Positions 34,375 to 43,581 are shown, counted from the first letter of the stretch. The stretch is DNA of 64,000 bases from Limimaricola sp964022235 (GCF_964022235.1 NZ_CAXHZL010000002.1:186001-250000), one strand, 5' to 3'. The notes: a model not told the origin generated them from the letters alone. Numbers and translations: made by a program.

Positions 34375-35037
34375 TCAGACGCCGACGCCGACGCCGACGC
34401 CGATCGGGCAGGTCACGCCGGTGCCGCCAATGCCACAATAGCCCGACGGGTTCTTGTCGAGATACTGCTGGTGGTAGTCCTCGGCCATGTAGAAGGCGGG
34501 CGCATCGACGATCTCGGTGGTGATCGCCCCAAAACCCGCCCCGGTCAGCCGCGGCGCGAACGCCTCGCGCGAGGCTTCGGCGGCGCGCTTCTGGCTCTCG
34601 CTGAAGGTATAGATACCTGAGCGGTACTGCGTGCCACGGTCGTTGCCCTGCCGCATGCCTTGGGTCGGGTCGTGGTTCTCCCAGAACACGCGCAGCATCT
34701 CGTCATAGCTGGTCTTGGCGGGATCATAGATCACGCGCACCACTTCGTTATGCCCGGTCTTGCCGGTGCAGACCTCTTCGTAGGTCGGATTCGGGGTGTA
34801 GCCGCCCGCGTAGCCCACCATGGTCGACTGCACGCCGGGCAGCGTCCAGAACATCCGCTCGACGCCCCAGAAGCAACCCATGCCGAACATCGCGACCTCG
34901 AAGCCTTCGGGGGCCTCGGGATCGAGCGGCGTGCCCAGCACGTTGTGGGTGGTGGCGGTGGGGATCGGCTGCGGGCGGCCCGGCAGCGCGTTCTCGGGGG
35001 TGACCATCTCGGTCTTGGTCGAACTCAGGCCGAACAT
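34375..35037 (-). CDS. msrA: Peptide-methionine (S)-S-oxide reductase
   Basis: A 220-residue MsrA repairing oxidised methionine. The catalytic Cys55 is in GMGCFWGVE, followed by GYAGGYTPNPTYEEVCTGKTGH and the acidic NHDPTQ. Resolving cysteines occur near the C terminus in GYCGIGGTGVTC. It has a ~40-residue N-terminal extension (MFGLSSTKTEMVTPENALPG). The last residues are an odd VGVGVGV tail, encoded by four exact GACGCC copies (plus-strand 34378-34401) directly before the stop. No signal peptide, so it is cytoplasmic. The start has only modest support. Confidence 0.95.
   Translation of the reverse strand: MFGLSSTKTEMVTPENALPGRPQPIPTATTHNVLGTPLDPEAPEGFEVAMFGMGCFWGVERMFWTLPGVQSTMVGYAGGYTPNPTYEEVCTGKTGHNEVVRVIYDPAKTSYDEMLRVFWENHDPTQGMRQGNDRGTQYRSGIYTFSESQKRAAEASREAFAPRLTGAGFGAITTEIVDAPAFYMAEDYHQQYLDKNPSGYCGIGGTGVTCPIGVGVGVGV
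34378..34401. repeat. Four tandem GACGCC hexamers at the msrA 3' end
   Basis: Four exact copies of a six-base unit, in frame, giving four Gly-Val pairs on the minus strand at the very C terminus of MsrA. Copy number could vary by slippage without breaking the frame. Confidence 0.9.
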
Positions 35038-35093
35038 CGGGCTCTCCTCGTGTGGTGGCTTGATCGCGATATAGGCATCGCGGCGCCGGAGTT

Positions 35094-36332
35094 CTACTCC
35101 GCCGCGAGCGGCAGCGCGGGGCCTGCGAACACGGTCTCGTGGCCGGGCGCGGGATGGCGTGGGATCATCAGCGCCAGCGCCAGAGATACCCCCGCCATCG
35201 CCGCCGCCAGGATGAACACCGCGTCGGGGGCCACCAGCCACAGGTAGCCAAGGCTCGCGGGCAGCACCACGGCCGCGATGTGGTTGATGGTGAAGGCCAC
35301 GGCGGCGGTGGGGGCGATGTCGCCGGGATCGGCGATCTTCTGGAAGTAGGTCTTGAGCGCCAGCGCCAGCGCGAAGAACACGTTGTCGATCACGTAGAGG
35401 ATCGCCGCCACCATCACGCCCCAGCCGAACCAGTAGAGCCCGCCATAGGCGAAAAACACCGCCATCAGGCCCGCGTATTCGATCATCAGCGCCTTTTTCT
35501 CGCCCCAGCGGGCCACGGCGCGGCCGATAAGAGGCGCGCCGAAGATGTTGGTCAGCAGCGTCACGAGAAACAGCGCCGTCACCTCGTGCACGTCGTAGCC
35601 GAACTTCTCGACCATCATGAAGCCTGCGAAGACCACGAAGATCTGCCGCCGCGCGCCTGCCATGAACTGCAGCGCGTAGTAGAGCCAGTAGCGCCGACGC
35701 AGCACGAAGCTCTTGGTCTGCGGATGCGGCGCGCGAAAGCTCGGGAAGGCGATCCAGCAATAGAGCGCCACCAAGGCGGTGAAGCCGCCTGAGACAATGT
35801 AGACGAAGTCATAGGACAGCTCGAGGCTCTCCCACGTGAGAACGATCGCAAGATAGGCGATGAGCGTGGCCCCCGCCCCCGCCGAGACGATCCAGCCCAG
35901 CATCTGCGGCGCGCGGTCCTTGGGGAGCCACTGAAGCTGCAGCGACTGGTTCACCGTCTCGAAGTAATGAAAGCCGATCGACGACAGCATGGTGATCGTC
36001 AGGATGCCGCCCATCGAGGGAAATTGCGCAGTAAGCGCGGTGGCGACACCCAGAAGGCCCAGCGCCACCAGCGCCAGCGTCTGCTCGCGCACGAAGATCA
36101 GGATCGCGATAACGCCGATGGCGAGAAAGCCCGGCACCTCACGCACCGTGTGCAGCCAGCCGATGTCCGAGCCGTCAAAGCCCGCCGCCTCGATGACGAA
36201 GTTGTTCAGAAGCGCCGACCATGTGGCGAAGGCCACTGGCATCGCCATCGCCATCAAGAACAGCAGCGTGATCGGACGGCGCCAGATCGGCAGGGTCCGG
36301 GCGTCGGACAGGGGCATCGGAATACGTGTCAT
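35094..36332 (-). CDS. Major facilitator superfamily transporter
   Basis: A 412-residue membrane protein with about twelve hydrophobic segments, arranged as two six-helix halves separated near residue 205 by a charged loop (FRAPHPQTKSFVLRRRYW). A conserved intracellular loop in the second half is GRAVARWGEKKALM, similar to the MFS motif between helices 2 and 3. The substrate cannot be inferred. The start is uncertain: ATG at 36332 (MTRIPMPLS) is chosen, with a TTG at 36338 and an ATG at 36317 as alternatives, none with a strong ribosome site. It stands 56 bases upstream of msrA on the same strand. Confidence 0.87.
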   Translation of the reverse strand: MTRIPMPLSDARTLPIWRRPITLLFLMAMAMPVAFATWSALLNNFVIEAAGFDGSDIGWLHTVREVPGFLAIGVIAILIFVREQTLALVALGLLGVATALTAQFPSMGGILTITMLSSIGFHYFETVNQSLQLQWLPKDRAPQMLGWIVSAGAGATLIAYLAIVLTWESLELSYDFVYIVSGGFTALVALYCWIAFPSFRAPHPQTKSFVLRRRYWLYYALQFMAGARRQIFVVFAGFMMVEKFGYDVHEVTALFLVTLLTNIFGAPLIGRAVARWGEKKALMIEYAGLMAVFFAYGGLYWFGWGVMVAAILYVIDNVFFALALALKTYFQKIADPGDIAPTAAVAFTINHIAAVVLPASLGYLWLVAPDAVFILAAAMAGVSLALALMIPRHPAPGHETVFAGPALPLAAE

Positions 36333-36429
36333 CCGCAAGCATTACGCCGGTCGCGCGCGCATGGCGAGAGGGTATGCGCCGCGACACCCCGCGTGGGGGA
36401 CACGGCGGGCGGAACGCAGTCTTGGCGCA

Positions 36430-37017
36430 TCAGCGGTCGTGGATGCCCTTGCCCGCAAAGATCTGCGGCGTCCATTTCTCGATCCGGGCATGGCGGGTCG
36501 CAGCTTGCTTGGCACCAGCGATGGTGAGCGCATAGCCGCGCTGCCGCCCGGGTGTCAGCGCGGCAAAGGCCTCGGCAAGCGCAGGGTTCGCGTCGAGCGC
36601 CGCGACCAGCTCCTCGGGCAGGTCGATGTCGTCCTTGGGCAGCACCACGCGGCGACCGGCGCGGTCGATCGCCACCGCCTCGGCGATATAGCGGCGCAGC
36701 ACCGTCTCTTGCGCCGCGATGTCGTCCATATCCCGAAACACCATCATCCGCACCGCGCGCGAGTTCGGCCCCGGCGCCACCAGCATGCCTTCGGGGTCCG
36801 AGAGCAGAACGCCCTTGAAGAAGGAGATGCCGCAGCGCTCGGCATAGCCCGCGATCATGGCCAGATTGCCGCCCGCGCAGGTGTAGCAGGGCGCGCGCCA
36901 CTTCCAGACCTCCTCGATGCCGTCGGTGTCGCGCAGGATCGCCCTGAGCGCCGATTTCTCCGCCATCCAGCGCCCTTCGCGCGCATAGAAGGCCTCGATC
37001 CGTGCCTCGTCGTCCAT
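36430..37017 (-). CDS. YdeI/OmpD-associated family protein (DUF1801-like)
   Basis: A 195-residue protein with a DUF1801-type fold (WKWRAPCYTCAGGNLAMIAGY and SFFKGVLLSD in the first half), followed by the OmpdA/YdeI C-terminal part with DIDLPEELVAALDANPALAEAFAAL and TPGRQRGYALTIAGAKQAATRHARIEKW. The family is linked in enterobacteria to porin-related phenotypes and peptide resistance, but its biochemical role is unknown. The ATG at 37017 is preceded by GGAGAGGGGCGGATC. It lies 55 bases after the start of the divergent-to-nothing gap from priA's 3' end, with both genes on the minus strand. Confidence 0.85.
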   Translation of the reverse strand: MDDEARIEAFYAREGRWMAEKSALRAILRDTDGIEEVWKWRAPCYTCAGGNLAMIAGYAERCGISFFKGVLLSDPEGMLVAPGPNSRAVRMMVFRDMDDIAAQETVLRRYIAEAVAIDRAGRRVVLPKDDIDLPEELVAALDANPALAEAFAALTPGRQRGYALTIAGAKQAATRHARIEKWTPQIFAGKGIHDR

Positions 37018-37072
37018 GATCCGCCCCTCTCCTGCGCAATCCTTTCCCGCGCAGGGGGGCGCGGTCAACGGC

Positions 37073-39265
37073 TCACAGGAAGCTCTGCGGGTCGATGTCG
37101 ATGGCAAGCCGCAGGTTGGCGGGCAGCCGCACCTGCGCCGCCCATTCGGCCAGAGCGGATTGCAAAGGCGCTGCCTTTTCGGCCTTGACCAGAAGCCGCA
37201 CCCGATGCCGCCCGCGCACCCGCGCGATGGGGGCCGGTGCCGGGCCAAAAACCTGCGCGCCGATCCGGCGCAGCGGCGCGTCGAGCCGCGCCAGCCGATT
37301 GCCCAGATCGAAGGCGGCCTGCATGTCCGGAGACGAGATCACGATCCCCGCCATACGCCCATAGGGCGGCACGCCTGCGGCACGGCGGGCGGCGGCCTCG
37401 GCGGCCCAGAATCCCTCCTCATCGCCCGACAGGATCGCGCGGATCACCGGGTGCTCCGGCTGGAAGCTCTGCAAGAGCGCTGTGCCGCGCGCCTCGGCCC
37501 GCCCCGCGCGGCCCGCCACCTGCCGCATCAGCTGAAACGTGCGCTCGGCGGCGCGCAGGTCCGACCCCTGCAGCCCCAGATCGCTGTCGATCACGCCCAC
37601 CAGCGTCAGCTTGGGGAAGTTGTGGCCCTTGGCGACGAGCTGCGTGCCGACGACGATGTCGGCGGCCCCTTCGGCGATCTCCAGAATACGGGCCTTGAGC
37701 GCGCGGGCCGAGCCGAACAGATCCGAGGAGAGCACCGTCACGCGGGCATCCGGAAACAGCGCCTGCGCCTCTTCGGTGATCCGTTCCACCCCCGGCCCCA
37801 CGGCGGCGAGCTTGCCCGCCACCTCGCAGTTCGGGCAGGTCTCGGGCATCGGCGCGGTCTCGCCGCACTGGTGGCACATGAGCCGCTTGAGAAACCGATG
37901 CTCGACCATCCGCGCGTCGCAATGTTTGCAGCCGATCTGGTGCCCGCAGGCGCGACACAGCGTCAGCGGCGCATAGCCACGGCGGTTGAGGAACAACAGC
38001 GACTGCTCGCCGCGCTCCAGCCGCTGCATCACGGCCCCTCTGAGCGCCGGAGAAATCCAACTTCCCGAGGGCACCTCCTCGGTGCGCATGTCGATGGCGC
38101 GCATCTCGGGCATGACGGCGGGGCCATAGCGGCTTTCGAGATCGAGGCGGGTGTATTTGCCCGACTGGACGTTGACCCAGCTCTCGAGGCTCGGTGTGGC
38201 CGAGGCCAGCACCACCTGCGCCTTTTCCAATGATGCCCGCAGCACCGACATGTCACGCGCATTATAAAGAACGCCGTCCTCCTGCTTGTAGGAGGTGTCG
38301 TGCTCTTCATCGACGACGATCAGCCCGAGGTCATGGAACGGCAGGAACAGCGCCGAGCGCGCGCCGACCACAAGCTGCGCACCGTTCTCGGCCACCATCT
38401 TCCAGCAGCGCCGCCGCTCGGTCGTGGTCACGCCCGAATGCCATTCGGCGGGCCTGGCACCAAAGCGCGCCTCGACGCGGGTGAGGAATTCCGCCGTCAG
38501 CGCGATCTCGGGCAGCAGCACCAGCGCCTGCCGCCCGCGGGCGAGACAGGCGGCGACCGCTTCGAGATAGACCTCGGTCTTGCCCGAGCCGGTCACACCC
38601 TTCAGCAGCGTCGTGCCATAACGCCCGGCCTCGATCCCCTCGCGCAGACTTGCGGCTGCCGTGGCCTGATCGCCGCTGAGCGCCTTGCCCGGCATATGCG
38701 GATCGAGGGGCGGATATGGCACGTCGCGCGGGGCCTCCTCCTCGACCACGGCGCCAGAGGCCACCAGCCCCTTGACCACCGAGGAGCCGACACCCGCGAG
38801 GTCGGCCAGCTCGCCCAGCATGAAGCCCATGCCGTCGTGCTCTTCGAGCAGGTCGAGCACCCGGGCGCGGGCCGGCGTCATCCGCGCGGGCTGGCCATGG
38901 CCGCGCCGGTAGATCTTGCGCATCCCCGGCGGGTCGGTGAGCCCCGGCGCGCGGGTGGCGAGGCGCAGCATCGCGGGCATCGGCGTCAGCGTGTAATCCG
39001 CGACCCGGCCCAAAAATTCGCGCATGGCCGGGCGCATCGCCGGGATGTCGAGCACGCGGATCGCGGATTTCACCTTGGCAGGGTCGTAATCCCCCGCCCC
39101 CGGCCCCCAGACCACGCCCGTGACCTTGCGCGGCCCGAACGGCACCTCGACATGATCGCCCGCCCCGCAGCCGCCCGCGGGCGCGCGATAGTCGAGCACC
39201 CGGTCGAGCGGCTGTGTCGTCAGCACACCGATCAGCGCGCCTTGCTCGAAGCGGGGGGATGTCAT
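37073..39265 (-). CDS. priA: Primosomal protein N' (replication restart helicase)
   Basis: A 730-residue 3'-5' DNA helicase that restarts stalled replication forks. In order: an N-terminal DNA-binding domain; Walker A GVTGSGKTEVYLEAV near residue 220; the DEEH box VVDEEHDTSYKQ near 315; the zinc-binding insertion CRACGHQIGCKHC ... CHQCGETAP ... CPNC at about 435-480; and helicase motifs V-VI (VGTQLVAKGHNFPKLTLVGVIDSD, RQVAGRAGRAEARG). The ATG at 39265 directly follows the conserved-free upstream region. No neighbours in the same operon are obvious. Confidence 0.97.
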   Translation of the reverse strand: MTSPRFEQGALIGVLTTQPLDRVLDYRAPAGGCGAGDHVEVPFGPRKVTGVVWGPGAGDYDPAKVKSAIRVLDIPAMRPAMREFLGRVADYTLTPMPAMLRLATRAPGLTDPPGMRKIYRRGHGQPARMTPARARVLDLLEEHDGMGFMLGELADLAGVGSSVVKGLVASGAVVEEEAPRDVPYPPLDPHMPGKALSGDQATAAASLREGIEAGRYGTTLLKGVTGSGKTEVYLEAVAACLARGRQALVLLPEIALTAEFLTRVEARFGARPAEWHSGVTTTERRRCWKMVAENGAQLVVGARSALFLPFHDLGLIVVDEEHDTSYKQEDGVLYNARDMSVLRASLEKAQVVLASATPSLESWVNVQSGKYTRLDLESRYGPAVMPEMRAIDMRTEEVPSGSWISPALRGAVMQRLERGEQSLLFLNRRGYAPLTLCRACGHQIGCKHCDARMVEHRFLKRLMCHQCGETAPMPETCPNCEVAGKLAAVGPGVERITEEAQALFPDARVTVLSSDLFGSARALKARILEIAEGAADIVVGTQLVAKGHNFPKLTLVGVIDSDLGLQGSDLRAAERTFQLMRQVAGRAGRAEARGTALLQSFQPEHPVIRAILSGDEEGFWAAEAAARRAAGVPPYGRMAGIVISSPDMQAAFDLGNRLARLDAPLRRIGAQVFGPAPAPIARVRGRHRVRLLVKAEKAAPLQSALAEWAAQVRLPANLRLAIDIDPQSFL

Positions 39266-39477
39266 GGGCGGGGCGGTATCCTCGGGCCGGACGGGAAAGA
39301 GCCGCCAACATGCGCCGCGCCCCGCCCAGCTTCAAGGGATCGGCATGTCGCAGCCTTCACGCCGCCTTCGCCGGTTCCCATATGGGAAAGGCGCTGTTCG
39401 ACCACTGCGGCAATTGCTAGACCAAGGCCGAAGCCGCCTCGACCGGGGGCGCGCGACACCTGACAGGGAGAAACTCC

Positions 39478-40131
39478 ATGAAATTCTTCGTCGATACCGC
39501 CGAGATCGACCAGATCCGCGAACTCAACGATCTGGGCATGGTCGACGGCGTCACCACCAACCCGTCGCTGATCATGAAGTCGGGCCGTGACATCAAGGAA
39601 GTCACCAAGGAGATCTGCTCGATCGTCTCCGGCCCCGTCTCGGCCGAAACCGTGGCGCTCGACGCCGAAGGCATGATCGCCGAAGGCCGTGAGCTGGCCA
39701 AGATCGCCGACAACATCGCGATCAAGGTGCCGCTGACCTGGGACGGCCTCAAGGCCTGCAAGGTGCTCACCGACGAGGGCCGGATGGTCAACGTCACGCT
39801 GTGCTTCTCGGCCAACCAGGCACTTCTCGCCGCCAAGGCGGGTGCCACCTTCATCTCGCCCTTCATCGGCCGCCTCGACGACCTGAACCTCGACGGGATG
39901 GAGTTGATCGCCGACATCCGGCAGATCTACGACAACTACGGCTTCGAGACGCAGATCCTCGCCGCCTCGATCCGCAACGCCAACCATATGTCCGACGCCG
40001 CCAAGATCGGCGCCGACGTGGCGACGGCCCCCGCCGCCGTGATCAAGGCGATGGCCAATCATGTGCTGACCGACAAGGGGCTCGACGCCTTCCTCAAGGA
40101 CTGGGCCTCGACCGGGCAGAAGATCGTCTGA
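39478..40131 (+). CDS. Transaldolase (small, fructose-6-phosphate aldolase/TalC-type)
   Basis: A 217-residue enzyme of the short transaldolase subfamily, TIM-barrel, in the pentose phosphate pathway. It starts MKFFVDTAEIDQI with Asp6; TTNPSLIMKSG lies at 26-36; the Schiff-base lysine is Lys83 in IAIKVPLTWDG. NVTLCFSANQALLAAKAGATFISPFIGR follows, with the final ILAASIRNANH. Short members act as transaldolase or fructose-6-phosphate aldolase, which sequence alone does not separate. The start follows ACAGGGAGAAACTCC. A hairpin terminator follows at 40138. Confidence 0.95.
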   Translation: MKFFVDTAEIDQIRELNDLGMVDGVTTNPSLIMKSGRDIKEVTKEICSIVSGPVSAETVALDAEGMIAEGRELAKIADNIAIKVPLTWDGLKACKVLTDEGRMVNVTLCFSANQALLAAKAGATFISPFIGRLDDLNLDGMELIADIRQIYDNYGFETQILAASIRNANHMSDAAKIGADVATAPAAVIKAMANHVLTDKGLDAFLKDWASTGQKIV

Positions 40132-40137
40132 CCCTTT

Positions 40138-40174
40138 CGGCGGGGCGCTGTGCCTTCCGGGCCGCGCCCCGCCG
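40138..40174 (+). terminator. Terminator after the transaldolase gene
   Basis: Eleven-base arms (40138-40148 and 40164-40174) separated by 15 bases, followed by CATTCTTGCC. It starts 7 bases after the transaldolase stop. The T-run is weak but the placement is right. Confidence 0.65.
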
Positions 40175-40252
40175 CATTCTTGCCACATCGGGGCGCATCG
40201 TCGCGCCAGCACTGCTATGATCGGGCGGATGCGACAGCCCGGACCCACCCAG

Positions 40253-40960
40253 ATGACAGACGACACACCGCCAGATGACGGGCTGCGCGACCGCATTCTC
40301 GCCGATCCCGCCTTGCTGCTCGACGACCCCGCGATCATGCGCGCCCTCGTCGAGGCCGATTCCGAATCCAAGGGTTCGAACGTCGTCGACCTGCGCGCCC
40401 TCGCGATGGAGCGGCTGCAGTCACGGCTCGACCGGCTTGAGGACACGCACCGCTCGGTGATCGCCGCGGCCTACGAGAACCTCGCCGGGACCAACCAGAT
40501 CCACCGCGCCGTGCTGCGCATGATGGACGCGACCCGCTTCGAGACCTTTCTTCAGGACCTGTCGGGCGAGGTGGCCGACATGCTGCGCGTTGACGTGGTG
40601 CGCCTCGTGCTTGAGACCGCGAGCCCCGAGGACGACCCCGCCATCGCGCGCCTGTCGGACGTGCTGTCGGTGGCCGAGCCGGGCTTTGTCGCCGATTACG
40701 TGACCCAAGGGCGCAATGTGCCAGTGCGGCAGGTGTCGCTGCGCCCGGTCGAGCCGCAAGAAGCCGGGCCATATGGCGCCCGCGCGCCCGACATCCTGTC
40801 CGAGGCCTGCCTCAAGCTCGATTTCGGTCCGGGCCGCCTGCCCGGCATGCTGCTTCTCGGGGCCTCCGACGCGACCCGCTTCGCGCCCGCGCAGGCGACC
40901 GACCTCATGGGGTTCTTCGCGGGCGTGTTCGAGCGGCAGATGCGACGCTGGCTGTCGTGA
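40253..40960 (+). CDS. DUF484 family (GAF-like) protein
   Basis: A 235-residue protein of the DUF484 family, a GAF-like fold protein found next to xerC in many Proteobacteria and of unknown function. It has a short coiled segment (VVDLRALAMERLQSRLDRLEDTHRSVIAAAYENL) followed by the GAF-like core, with LLLGASDATRFAPAQATDLMGFFAGVFERQMRRW at the end. The start is uncertain: the ATG at 40253 is chosen, while 40229 and 40217 are in-frame alternatives; none has a clear ribosome site. Its stop overlaps the xerC start as GTGA. Confidence 0.88.
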   Translation: MTDDTPPDDGLRDRILADPALLLDDPAIMRALVEADSESKGSNVVDLRALAMERLQSRLDRLEDTHRSVIAAAYENLAGTNQIHRAVLRMMDATRFETFLQDLSGEVADMLRVDVVRLVLETASPEDDPAIARLSDVLSVAEPGFVADYVTQGRNVPVRQVSLRPVEPQEAGPYGARAPDILSEACLKLDFGPGRLPGMLLLGASDATRFAPAQATDLMGFFAGVFERQMRRWLS

Positions 40961-41871
40961 TCTCGCCCGCCCTCACCGACGCGATGGGTCGCTGGCTCGA
41001 TCACGAGCGGGCGCTGAACGCTGCGGCACAGAACACGCTCACCGCCTATCAGGGTGACGTGCTGGGCTTTCTCGCCTTCATGCAGACCCACCACGCCGAG
41101 GCGCAGGGCTTGGGCGCCATCGCGCGGGTCACGGTGTCCGACATGCGGGCTTGGATGGCGCATGAACGCGCGCGCGGCCTCTCGGCGCGCAGCCTCGCCC
41201 GCGCGCTGTCGGCGGTAAAGTCCTTCTACCGCTGGCTGTCCGCGCGCGAGGGGTTCGAGCCCACGGCGGTGCTCTCGACCCGTGCGCCACGCATGAAACC
41301 GCGCCTGCCGCGCCCGCTCGACGAAGAGGCGGCGGCGCGGGTGCTCGAAGCGGTGGAGCTGCAATCGAGCGAGCCTTGGGTCGCGGCGCGCGACACCGCC
41401 GTCGTGACGCTGCTCTGGGGCTGCGGGCTGCGAATTTCGGAGGCGCTCTCGCTCACTGGCGCGCAGGTGCCGCTGCCCGAGACGCTGAGAATCACCGGCA
41501 AGGGCGGCAAGGAGCGGTTGGTGCCGGTGCTGCCCGCCGCGCGCCGCGCGGTGTCGGACTATGTGAAGCTCTGCCCGCACCCGATGGATCCGGGCCTGCC
41601 GCTGTTTCGCGGCGTGCGCGGCGGTGCCCTGAGCCCGCGTCCGATCCAGAAGGCGATGGAGATGGCGCGGATGCAACTCGGCCTGCCCTCGACCGCGACG
41701 CCGCACGCGCTGCGTCACAGCTTTGCCACGCATCTGCTGAGCGCGGGTGGCGATCTGCGCGCGATTCAGGAACTTCTGGGCCATGCGTCGCTTTCGACCA
41801 CGCAGACCTACACGGCGGTCGATGCGGCGCGGCTCATGGAGATCTATGACCGCGCCCATCCGCGCGCCTGA
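40957..41871 (+). CDS. xerC: Tyrosine recombinase XerC
   Basis: A 304-residue site-specific recombinase that, with XerD, resolves chromosome dimers at dif. The N-terminal SAM-like core-binding domain (residues 1-90) is followed by the catalytic domain. Expected residues are all visible: Arg159 (GCGLRISEAL), Lys182 (GKGGKER), His250 and Arg253 (HALRHSFATHLL), His276 (LGHASLSTTQ) and nucleophile Tyr285. It starts at a GTG overlapping the DUF484 stop. The housekeeping context (DUF484-xerC) argues against a mobile-element integrase. Confidence 0.96.
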   Translation: MISPALTDAMGRWLDHERALNAAAQNTLTAYQGDVLGFLAFMQTHHAEAQGLGAIARVTVSDMRAWMAHERARGLSARSLARALSAVKSFYRWLSAREGFEPTAVLSTRAPRMKPRLPRPLDEEAAARVLEAVELQSSEPWVAARDTAVVTLLWGCGLRISEALSLTGAQVPLPETLRITGKGGKERLVPVLPAARRAVSDYVKLCPHPMDPGLPLFRGVRGGALSPRPIQKAMEMARMQLGLPSTATPHALRHSFATHLLSAGGDLRAIQELLGHASLSTTQTYTAVDAARLMEIYDRAHPRA

Positions 41872-41918
41872 CACCAGACGCGTTGCACCGGCTCGCAGGA
41901 TCGGCCAAGAGGGACGGC

Positions 41919-42614
41919 ATGACTGACGCACGCAAGGCCCTCGGGGTCCATCTCTTTACCGCCACAGGCGCGGTCTTCGCCATGCTCGCCATGTTGGAGG
42001 CGGTGCAGGACGACTGGAGCATGATGTTCCTGTGGCTGGTCGTTGCCTTTGCCGTGGACGGCATCGACGGGCCGCTGGCGCGCAAATACGACGTGAAGCG
42101 CAACGCGCCGATCTTTGACGGCGTGCTGCTCGACCTGATCATCGACTATCTGACCTATGTTTTCGTGCCTGCCTTCGCGCTGTTCGAATCAGGCCTGCTG
42201 CCGGGCTGGACCGGCTGGATGGCGATCATCGTGATCACCTTCGCCTCCGCGCTCTATTTCGCCGACAGTCGCATGAAGACCAAGGACAACTCGTTTCAGG
42301 GCTTCCCGGGCTGCTGGAACATGCTGATCCTCGTGCTCTTCGCGCTTTCGCCCAATTTCTGGATCATCCTCGCGCTTGTCGTGATCCTCGCCGTGACCAT
42401 GTTCCTGCCGGTGAAGTTCATCCACCCCGTGCGCACCAAGCGCTGGCGCGCCGTGTCGCTGCCAATGGCGCTGGCTTGGACCTTCTTCGCCGGTTGGGCG
42501 GCCTGGGTCGATTTCGATCCGGCGAGCTGGGCGCATTGGGGCCTTGTGGTGACCTCGGTCTATCTGATCGGCGCAGGGGCCGCGCAACAGGTGGTGCACG
42601 GCAAGAACGGCTGA
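41919..42614 (+). CDS. pcs: Phosphatidylcholine synthase
   Basis: A 231-residue inner-membrane enzyme that condenses CDP-diacylglycerol with choline, the one-step phosphatidylcholine route of Alphaproteobacteria. The CDP-alcohol phosphotransferase motif is intact: DGPLAR, then eight residues, then DGVLLDLIID (near residues 49-75), giving the DG-AR-G-D-D pattern. About eight hydrophobic segments surround it. The ATG at 41919 follows AAGAGGGACGGC, so the longer reading at 41883 is rejected. It lies 47 bases after xerC on the same strand and convergent with the EamA gene. Pcs is a good taxonomic marker for this group. Confidence 0.95.
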   Translation: MTDARKALGVHLFTATGAVFAMLAMLEAVQDDWSMMFLWLVVAFAVDGIDGPLARKYDVKRNAPIFDGVLLDLIIDYLTYVFVPAFALFESGLLPGWTGWMAIIVITFASALYFADSRMKTKDNSFQGFPGCWNMLILVLFALSPNFWIILALVVILAVTMFLPVKFIHPVRTKRWRAVSLPMALAWTFFAGWAAWVDFDPASWAHWGLVVTSVYLIGAGAAQQVVHGKNG

Positions 42615-42626
42615 GCACCGTCCCGC

Positions 42627-43475
42627 CTAGAGACGGGTCAGCACCACTCCGGTGACGATCAGCCCCGCCGAGATCGCCTTGCTCCGGTCCATGCGGTCGC
42701 CGAAGGCCGCCCAGCCGATCAGTACCGCGAAGAGGATCGAGGTTTCGCGCAGCGCGCTCACCAGCGCGATCGGGGCCAGTGTCATCGCCCAGACCGCGAT
42801 GCCATAGGCCCCGTAGGAGGCAAGCGCGGCCACGGCCCCCTGCCCCCAGACCCGCGCCGACACGCGCAAGAGCCCCCGGCCTCGCATCGCGAATCCCACA
42901 GGCACGAACAGGACCGTCGAGGCCACGAAGAGCCAACCGACATAGGCCACCGGATCGCCCGAGACCCGCGCGCCCAGACCATCGACCAGCGTATAGCCGG
43001 CGGTCCCCGCCGCGGCCCCCAGCGCATAGGGGATGAGTCGTCGGCTCTCGCCGGAGCCCAGCGCGCCGCGCGCCATCCCGAGAATGCCGAGGCCCAGCAC
43101 CAGCACGCCCACGACCGACATCGGCTCGATCGCGTCGGACAAGAACAGCCCGCTCGCCACCAGCACCGCCATCGGCGCCGCTCCGCGCGCGATCGGGTAG
43201 ACGCGGCTCAGGTCGCCGTGGTCGTAGGCCATGGCGAGGAAGGTGTTGTAGGTCGCATGGCACAGCGCCGATCCGGCGATCCACGGCCAGACCTCGGCTT
43301 CGGGCCAAGGCCGCGTCAGCGCCACCACGAGGCCCAAGCCCCCCTGCACCAGCGTCAGAATCACCATACCCGCGAGCTTGGAGGCCCCGAGCTTGATCAT
43401 CGCGTTCCAGCTGGCGTGCAGAAGGGCCGCGAGCATCACTGCGAGAAAAACCGGCAAGCTCATCGCGGGCGGCAT
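42627..43475 (-). CDS. EamA/DMT family permease
   Basis: A 282-residue protein with ten hydrophobic segments in two homologous five-helix halves, the EamA (drug/metabolite transporter) architecture. Helix 1 contains LLHASWNAMIKLG and the sixth-to-tenth helices end with LRETSILFAVLIGWAAFGDRM and AGLIVTGVVLTRL. Substrates of this family are exported metabolites such as amino acids or drugs and cannot be predicted. The start may be the ATG at 43475 (MPPAMSLP) or at 43463; neither has a good ribosome site. It lies 106 bases after the ileS stop on the same strand. Confidence 0.88.
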   Translation of the reverse strand: MPPAMSLPVFLAVMLAALLHASWNAMIKLGASKLAGMVILTLVQGGLGLVVALTRPWPEAEVWPWIAGSALCHATYNTFLAMAYDHGDLSRVYPIARGAAPMAVLVASGLFLSDAIEPMSVVGVLVLGLGILGMARGALGSGESRRLIPYALGAAAGTAGYTLVDGLGARVSGDPVAYVGWLFVASTVLFVPVGFAMRGRGLLRVSARVWGQGAVAALASYGAYGIAVWAMTLAPIALVSALRETSILFAVLIGWAAFGDRMDRSKAISAGLIVTGVVLTRL

Positions 43476-43581
43476 CCGCGCATGAGTATTCGCGGAGCAA
43501 AGTCACAAGGCGCGCGCCCTGCAACTTTACTCATCAAATACTCGGATCCGACGCCGCGGCAGGCGCGGCGCCGGGGGAGCG

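Noticed and set aside
40957..41871. The tyrosine recombinase as an integrase marking a mobile element
   Set aside because: It follows a DUF484 gene with a 4-base overlap, the standard housekeeping xerC context, and no attachment-site repeats, tRNA or phage genes are nearby.
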